Positions 52,940-60,000 of a DNA stretch of 60,000 nucleotides are shown piece by piece. Both the position numbers and the translations under genes were made by a program. Numbering within the stretch: position 1 is the first letter of the stretch; each line of letters starts with the position of its first letter. The notes beneath the pieces are model-generated. The model ran no database searches and was not told where the DNA came from. It saw only the letters and a list, made by a program, of their open reading frames with translations. Location: NCBI RefSeq assembly GCF_026151205.1, contig NC_087074.1, forward strand, positions 14,161,167 to 14,221,166. Direction: 5' to 3'. Source of the stretch: Bolinopsis microptera. Lineage: Eukaryota > Ctenophora > Tentaculata > Lobata > Bolinopsidae.

Positions 52940-55900
52940 TTAACAAAATGTCCCTCTGCTCCGCTCTCTTAGAATGAAATTACCACGTTCCGTCAGCGGT
53001 CGATTTAGAAGACTTGAACTTCGTGACGAAGACTGAGTACTGGTTCTGCGGGAAGCAGCGCGGTTGTCATTGCCGCCAAACCATTCCTCACACACCTCAC
53101 GCTTTTTAAGAGAGAGTCTTGTTTGCAAGCACTGATAAAAAGTTGTATCACTTTCTATGCTATCCGAGTATGAGACGACAAGGAATTCAACACAGCTCGT
53201 ACACAATGCCCACAGAACACCAAATAGCAGGATGAGGAAAAGTCCGATTAGGACCTTGAGAGAGAACTTCTCGTCGCTTCCAATATTTGGAGTGCTGGCT
53301 TCACAGTCTAAGTCTCCAGTGCCGTACCATTTCTTGAACCCCAGATTGAAGAATCCTTCCTCTCTGTAGGATATGAACCTTTTGTTTATCATCTCTAGGT
53401 ACGGCGTATTCAACGGCATTCCAAGAGCGAACTGGGTGTTAAATTTCGATGTATCGGCGATAATTTTCTTGCAGTCATTCCGAAATATGTACCCTATGGC
53501 ACTTCCCGTATCGATAAATACAAATTTTTCTTCCTTCACCTTTCTTACAACCTCATCCCAAGAATAAATTTTTTGAGCACTTTTAGATATGTCCTTAATT
53601 ATTGCATCATTACCATTCTCAATCTGACTTTCCACATAGTCATAAGCAGCACCGGTTCCCCAACTGTAATAGTCCTGGGAAAGTAAATCCTGAAAAGAAG
53701 TTACTGAAAGCCCCGACGTTTCCGTCGTCAGGTTAGTGGTAAGGTTGGCCGTGTACATGGCAGTTAGAATCATCATGAACAGCCACCAGGTGAATAGGAG
53801 AAGTCTTCCGGAAGGAGAAGTTGGGAGTACATCTGTACCTTGCAGTACAAACCCTGGAAAAAAAGGTTTATGATCATGGGCGTTCATATTGATTATCATT
53901 AACTTAATTATATAACTAGAAGATTTATTAAGCATTATTTAAATCCATATATATATTCAACCTTACCTGTGCCGATGAGCCAAGTTGAATTGTAGAAAGA
54001 CAGATCATTCATATCATCGTCTTCTTCAACCTTATCAAGCAGGCATTCAAACTTCTTTGTGTCAACAAATCTACACTTCTTTACCTTTTTAACCCTTCTT
54101 CTTGAGGCACATTTTTTGCAAGGACAGTGTTGCATCGCATTGATTTTTTCGCCAAAACTTCCAAAAGGAGAAAATTTGCTGAAGAAATTTGTAAGAGTGG
54201 CAACAGCGACGACGAGTATGATAAGGGCACCCCATACTGACATCTCAAAAGGCTCTAGAAAGAACCACAAATTTGAAGACGGTTCTGCACTCCCAACTGC
54301 AGGGTACATGACCATCGATGCAGAATCTTCATAGAATGGAGATGAGAAATCAATGTATTTTGCTCGGTCACTTGTTACTGCTAAAGCTAACGAGAGATCT
54401 ATACTTCGATTAACGATCTCCCCTACTATTGATCCTCCCCATGAATTTGTCTCACGGTCGAAGATGCCAAAAGTTCTGTCAGGTGGCACCACGTATTCGT
54501 AGGTAAAGTTCAGATCTTCAGCAAGTCTCGCTACAATATCGGGAGTCCAGCCTATCCAGCAACTTGGATAAGAGGGATCGTTCTGACAATCGGAACTGTT
54601 TACAAAATGAGAAGTGGGTGGCGACTCTAAAACACCAACCCTTAGGTGGTACCCATTTAGATTGCTCCCGATTCCAGATGGTGCTTTAACGACATTTCCC
54701 ATGAAAGAGAGATCTTTTCTGCTCCTCCAAGAAACAATTTCACCACTTGAATCAACAAGTCCAGTATCGTATTTCCAAAACCCAACTCGTTCAAATCCAT
54801 TGGCTTTAAAATTCATGATTTCGTATGTCTGAAAATAGTTGACATCAGCAATACTGCTCATATCGGAGAACAAGGCTGGACCTGCAGCCCAGGTGTCCGA
54901 TTTACCACACTTAACATCCTTTAAAGTTTCTCTTTCGATACTTCCTAGTCGAACGAGGGAGGTATGAAGAATTTGCAGTCCTTCCGAAACTTTTATGGGG
55001 GACATGGTGAAATCAGATGATGATCCTCCTTTCTGTAGTATATAGGCATCCTTTAGAACGTTGTAAACGAAACTATCTTCACCATAATGGGGTGCGGTTC
55101 CAAATATTCCTTGATAATATGACAGATATGATTTGTCTCCGTATGCGATGGTATCTGGTCTTGTTGTGATCCCATCTAGTGTGATCCATATGTAATCTTT
55201 ATCCATCAATCCCATTTCTTTTGCTTCACTGCAGGTTCGAATTTTGGTTATATTTAGGGGTATTTGGTATTGAAATCATCGGAAATTTGGCCTGAATCAT
55301 GATGGCCAAAAGTCATTTATGGTCAGACTGTTTCAATTTGAATCTGTTATCTTTAAGTGTTTATAATCGATCAAAAAATAACTAGTTTTTACCTGAAAAT
55401 CTGTTTGGCGAACCGTCCATGACAGCTTAGCACAATAACCCTGACAAGAGAATCTTTAATCACTTCTAGTTCTTTTGAGAAAATCTTTACCGTCGAGGGT
55501 TGTGACAAATCTTTTTTCATATCAAAATGTTGAATGTCCTTGAGGTTAAAGTTTATATCTTGCGATGCTAGATATTGTAATCGAACAGTGCTTCTAATCC
55601 CATAAATACCAGTGGAAGCGAGAATGGAAAATTCAAACCAGTAGAACTCTTTCAACAAGGCGAATACAGCTTCACTTTGGTGAATATCAGATGGTGAGAG
55701 TCGCAGCTCCAGATTGTTAACATCTGGACTTTCTATGAAGGGATTTGTAGCCACTGCAGCAATAAAAGGTATCTGATACTGACGAATAAGATTAGACTGT
55801 ACAGCAGTTGAGGTTGAGTCGGAAGCTGAGATAATAGCAACCACGTTGTTGTCAATGAGCGAGCAAACTCCACTCATCAGACTAAAATAAGTTCTGCCGT

Positions 55901-56093
55901 AATGCTGGATTTCGATCTGCAACGTCACGTTTGATTCGGGCATGTTCGAGATCGTAAAGTCCGCAAGACGTTTGATCGCATTTGATTCCATTTCCTCGTC
56001 CGAGTTTAGAAGGAGGCCTACTTTATAGGGGTTTCCATCTACTTCAGTCGCGTACTGTGCAATTGTGAGGACAAGAAAATACCTCAACAGCAT
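52940..56093 (-). CDS. Ionotropic glutamate receptor, three exons, complete
   Basis: Exons 55393-56093, 53967-55228 and 52940-53853 have GT-AG junctions and matching phases (2, 1), giving 958 residues. ATG 56093 starts a signal peptide (MLLRYFLVLTIAQYATEVDG). An amino-terminal periplasmic-binding-like domain follows (PYKVGLLLNSDEE, IIDNN.VAIIS-type region). The ligand-binding S1 lobe holds DLSLALAVTSDRAKYIDFSS, with the ligand-binding Arg near residue 522. TM1 is near 564-582; the pore loop is VLQGTDVLPTSPSGR; TM3 reads MYTANLTTNLT (SYTANLAAF in most receptors). S2 holds GTGAAYDYVES and FIDTGSAIGYI. TM4 is VLIGLFLILLFGVLWALC. The Q/R site appears to be Leu. The TM1-pore linker is about 60 residues with CPCKKC. 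It forms a cation channel at the plasma membrane; glutamate or glycine as ligand is undecided. Confidence 0.92.
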
Positions 56094-56099
56094 ATTCAA

Positions 56100-58750
56100 G
56101 GTCCTAGAGATTAGAGAATATAAAATGATTTATTTGATATCTAATCTGAAAACAAATGCAATATATAACTTATATTATAAGTGTGATGGGTGCAGATTTC
56201 GGAATCGCACTATTTTTCCCGCACCAAAATGTACCTAAAAGTTCATTATTAATGCACATTATGGCAAGTAATACTATTACTATCGATGATTGAAAAAAAA
56301 AAAGGATGAATCTTTGCAAATGAATACTATAGTTATACTCCTTAGGCTGGATCACAGTCCTCCAACAGATTGAAATTGGATTACGTTGAGATAATATAAT
56401 TTGAAGTACGTCGAGATAATATAATTTATAGGCATTTTAGCTTAGACACGTACACTACACATATACTGTCGGAGTCAAATATTGTAAAATTATATTCATG
56501 CGCCCTCAATTATGCTCATCGCCAGTTCAACTAACCTCAGTCATCCTACCCATATAATTGTAAAAACTTCAATGGGGGTTCTTCTCGAATTTTAAGTATT
56601 GAATTATCAGGAAACCCGGTGTAAGATATTAACCTTGTAATTTATTTGATGTGTTACTGTTAATGTTAAAACTCTGTAAAACTAGCCTCCAGCTCGCCAT
56701 TTTTTAGATTCAAGCAAATCGAGGATGTTCAAAGGGTGCAAGATATTCAGCTCGACAAAATACCGGTGGAAATCATTTTGTAAGCCCTAAAATGACTCGT
56801 CCAGATCAAGTCTTAACCTTAAATTGGACATAACTCACTAGCTGAAGTAACTCTGATACGTCAGATTAGAACCTGTAAGACTGGCTTCCAGCTCGCCATT
56901 TTTGAGATTCAAGCAAATCGATCCAGTCTTAACTTTATATTTGATATAAAGTTAAAATAAAGAATCGTGTATTGTGTAATGCTACGTTATCACTCAATCA
57001 GTAATACTAATCAATAACTATACACAGGGTTGTAGGTACTTATTGTAATGAAAATGAAATGATGGCGTCTGGATTTGAGACCAGCTCGCAGTACATTAGT
57101 ATTACTATATATAGTATACATCAATCATTACATCAATGCTCTCTGATTACCATCAGGCTAGTATATACTTATAGTACCTGGCTAGCATATAAGCATACAA
57201 TACGATATGATACTATGCTGTTGAATAATCCAACCTGAAAGTGCCTATTAACATTATATATTGTTTATGATTAATAAGGGCTGCAAATTTTAAGCAGGTG
57301 CGGGGTTTAGTCCGAGACGAAAGGGAAACTCGTTAGCTTTTTTTTTGTACCAGCTCGCAGCTTTTTTGTACTAAATGCGATACCGGCGTTTTCGGCCACA
57401 CCCTTTTTCAGGGTTTCGCGGTCACTCGAATTTTTCGGAAATGTGGCTGAAAAACGGATTTTTGCCGAGCGAAAAATGACAATATTCACAAATGGGCTAT
57501 TGGACTGTTAACTAGAAACTTAGAAAGGTCTTTAAGACTCATGAGCAACATAGCATTTGTCACAAGATGTAAGATGACTCACTTTGTGTCCAAAAACACC
57601 TACAAAAATTGGAGAATGATCTACTTTATTGGGCATCTCTCTATAATACCGCAGTGGTTTGGTTCCCATTTCAGAATGACTCCATATTCTTTTTGCGGTA
57701 TTACTATTATGGTAAATGAGCTAAATTAAACTGCGGCCAACAGATCTCAATCCAGGGATTACAGACCAATATTGGTCGAGGCAGCGAAGTCAATTATAAT
57801 TATAAAGTGGGGTACTGGTCACTGGTCAGTGGTCAAGCAACAATCTGGCCCGGATCCGCAGTGCCGAATTATTTTAGGTCCGGTATTTTTAGTACATGTC
57901 ATAGTTTCATGGAATGAATAAATTAAAAGTTGAATTTTAGTCATTACATTTTGGCTCAGACAAACGATTTACTCAATACGAAGAGCGAAAATATATTAGT
58001 TACTAAAGCAATTCGAACAGCTGTAGAGCCGCTAAAATAACAAGCACCCCAACTTGAGTGTGACTTTAATCCAAAACACTAACTGCTGACCTCTTTGCTT
58101 CCCTGAGCACTAGGTTACCCCTCATGAAGCATCCAATACATTCCCAACTGTACCTACACTAGATAGAGGTACACTGATCACAAGTGTTAAGTGTACACTG
58201 TACAAACTGCTTGGAGGTATTGTTTTCATAAATGCATTATTAATAGAATAATACTTTAATGAGAGGTGTAACCACATGATATAATATGGGTAATCAATAA
58301 TCATACTGTATAATATCGACATACACTGTATTATATATATCGACACCCCTATATCGCCATTCGATTGTATTTTTGACAGGGGAAATTTTGAAATAATAGC
58401 ACAATATCGATACTATCTTGTGCACCTAGTTCTATACACTTTTATGCAAATTTGGCTGGTATTCCAACGAAATTAACTTGCCTTAAAAAATGTAAAAGAA
58501 AATTGTTGTCATTTTTTGGACCAAAACATCTCTGCGCTATATACGTAGTACTAGTAACAACAATCAGTTCCCTGGAAACCTTAGAACTATAACCGAAAAA
58601 AAAACTACCTAGAAAAACCTTAGAATTACCTCATGTTTTGACGAATGGACATAGGTATTCAATCATAATACGACACAATACATACATATATGGCGGGGCA
58701 TGGCCCTTATCGGCTCCTAATGCAGTAAATAAAATGCTTGTCAGGTAATA
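56100..58750. other. Intergenic; contains a 49-bp direct repeat
   Basis: No gene seen. CTGTAA.ACT.GCTTCCAGC-type sequence through AGATTCAAGCAAATCGA occurs at 56674-56722 and again at 56873-56921. The receptor promoter should lie at the left end. Confidence 0.5.
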
Positions 58751-58969
58751 TTTGAGAGGCTACAACTACTGCGGATTGGGAATTGGGATCATAGGCCCGG
58801 TATTGAGAAGTTTTAACTTTAAGTATCATGAAAATGTGTAGTTAGCTTAATCGCTCATTTTAAGCTCAAAGAAGGCAAGAAACTAGACTTAGGAAAGCAA
58901 TAAACGACTGGAATTTGACGAAAAGACTGTACTGTAATTACTCCAGAAACTCAGTTGAGTGGTTTACAA
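58751..58969 (+). repeat. Segmental direct repeat, copy 1
   Basis: TTTGAGAGGCTA.AA.TACTG, CTCATTTTAAGCTCAAAGAAG, ACTTAGGAAAGCAATAAAC and GTGGTTTAC in the same order as at 59251-59440. Confidence 0.75.
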
Positions 58970-59250
58970 TTTTGCCACAAAGGGCCAACAATTTGAAGCA
59001 ATTGGAGTTCATTGTGATTGTGGTTAAATTTAACAATAGCATGGTATTAGCACGAGGTTACAATGCTTGCTTGCTAGTCTATTGATCGCTTCCGGCTTCT
59101 CTCACGGAGGATAAGCTTGGAAAGAGCACCACGTACACTTACACTCATACAGGGATTGGCGTGCTGCCAGGTACATACCCATATTCAATCACAATATGAA
59201 TACATATTGTGACATATTCAGGTTATTTAGAACTGGTGTAAAGCAGGTTT

Positions 59251-59440
59251 TTTGAGAGGCTATAAGTACTGTGTCTTTGGAACTAGAGTCAGAAGCTTGG
59301 TAGAAAGGTTTTTTGTACGAAGAAAATGTCTGGTAAGCTTAATCATAATGGCTCATTTTAAGCTCAAAGAAGACTTAGGAAAGCAATAAACAACTAGCAT
59401 TTTATGTAATTACCCCGGTAATTCTAAGAAGTGGTTTACG
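59251..59440 (+). repeat. Segmental direct repeat, copy 2
   Basis: Homologous to 58751-58969, with small deletions. Confidence 0.75.
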
Positions 59441-59574
59441 ATTAATATTTCAGATAGTAATCCCTGAACCTCAAAAATCTGCTAAGATTTATTGAACTCT
59501 AACCACAAGTTAGGCATAGAAATGTCAGTAATTTTCAAACGATTTCAATCATTTTGAGCCAATAAACAATTTTT

Positions 59575-59889
59575 TGTATTCTGGGTAAAATTATCTTTAT
59601 CCCGGTTGTTGCGACAAGTAAAAATGCTCTCATTAGGGAAAGGAGATTACTCGACGTTTCAATGTAACTACATCGTATTCATGATCTCAAATTATTTGTT
59701 ATATAGTAGTACTATTTTCAATATACTAGTAGTATAGTTTTAATACTTTCAACACTACTATATAACAAATAATTTGAGATCATGAATACGATGTAGTTAC
59801 ATTGAAACGTCGAGTAATCTCCTTTCCCTAATGAGAGCATTTTTACTTGTCGCAACAACCGGGATAAAGATAATTTTACCCAGAATACA
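59575..59889. mobile_element. Perfect 136-bp inverted repeat with 43-bp loop (foldback/MITE)
   Basis: The left arm 59575-59710 and right arm 59754-59889 are exact reverse complements over 136 bp by base-by-base comparison. The outer ends are TGTATTCTGGGTAAAATTAT and its complement; the loop is AT-rich. No target-site duplication is obvious. The arm perfection implies recent origin, gene conversion or selection for the hairpin. Confidence 0.88.
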
Positions 59890-60000
59890 TTACAACAATG
59901 CGACTCATAAATAATACTCCAATCCGGATTTTACACAAACAATTTTTTGATTAAAGCTAATTATATAATATAGCTATTCAATTATTTGATTATCTGACAT

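Overview
This is a 60 kb window of an animal (metazoan) nuclear genome: genes are split by GT-AG introns, intergenic DNA is AT-rich, and the recognisable products are animal families (rhodopsin-type GPCRs, an ionotropic glutamate receptor, C2H2 zinc-finger proteins, a class III nucleotide cyclase, an SH3/proline-rich/coiled-coil adaptor). The dense transposon-derived DNA and the GPCR style suggest a non-bilaterian or other invertebrate, perhaps a cnidarian. That placement is a guess and cannot be settled from the window. No bacterial features, CRISPR arrays, rRNA or tRNA genes were found.

Layout. 1-586: 3' end of a nucleotide cyclase gene (+). 1369-3009: GPCR with a very long third intracellular loop (-). 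3619-3890: a MITE with target-site duplication. 4562-28193: a seven-exon alanine aminotransferase gene (-) whose exon phases all agree and give a 484-residue protein. Its introns carry an antisense, intron-rich transposase-like gene (6552-11093), a GCGATAATCGC array, a 2.6 kb inverted array of 331-bp satellite units (12596-15236), a second GPCR on the same strand (16865-17866) and a young non-LTR retrotransposon (19103-27072) with a 2,873-bp internal tandem duplication. 28828-32369: two tandem C2H2 zinc-finger genes (-). 33241-40938: transposon territory with a decayed LINE ORF1, a 5'-truncated LINE reverse transcriptase, three copies of an hAT-type MITE and several hairpin-rich repeats. 41903-42232: a small predicted type II membrane protein. 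42254-45812: WH2-like/SH3/proline-rich/coiled-coil adaptor gene (-). 45868-47190: a compound inverted-repeat element. 48927-50994: a P-loop sulfotransferase-like gene and an antibiotic-biosynthesis-monooxygenase-like gene, convergent, with duplicated fragments of both between them. 52940-56093: a three-exon glutamate receptor gene (-). 56100-60000: non-coding DNA with segmental repeats and a perfect 136-bp-arm hairpin.

The genes do not form a pathway or operon. What links them is architecture: one metabolic gene hosts two other genes, a satellite hairpin and a retrotransposon in its introns. The two items most worth following are the nested transposase-like gene, which has a DDE-like order of motifs, and the inverted satellite, which would be transcribed as a long hairpin within the aminotransferase pre-mRNA. 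Splice boundaries were read by eye from consensus sites and reading phase, without transcripts.
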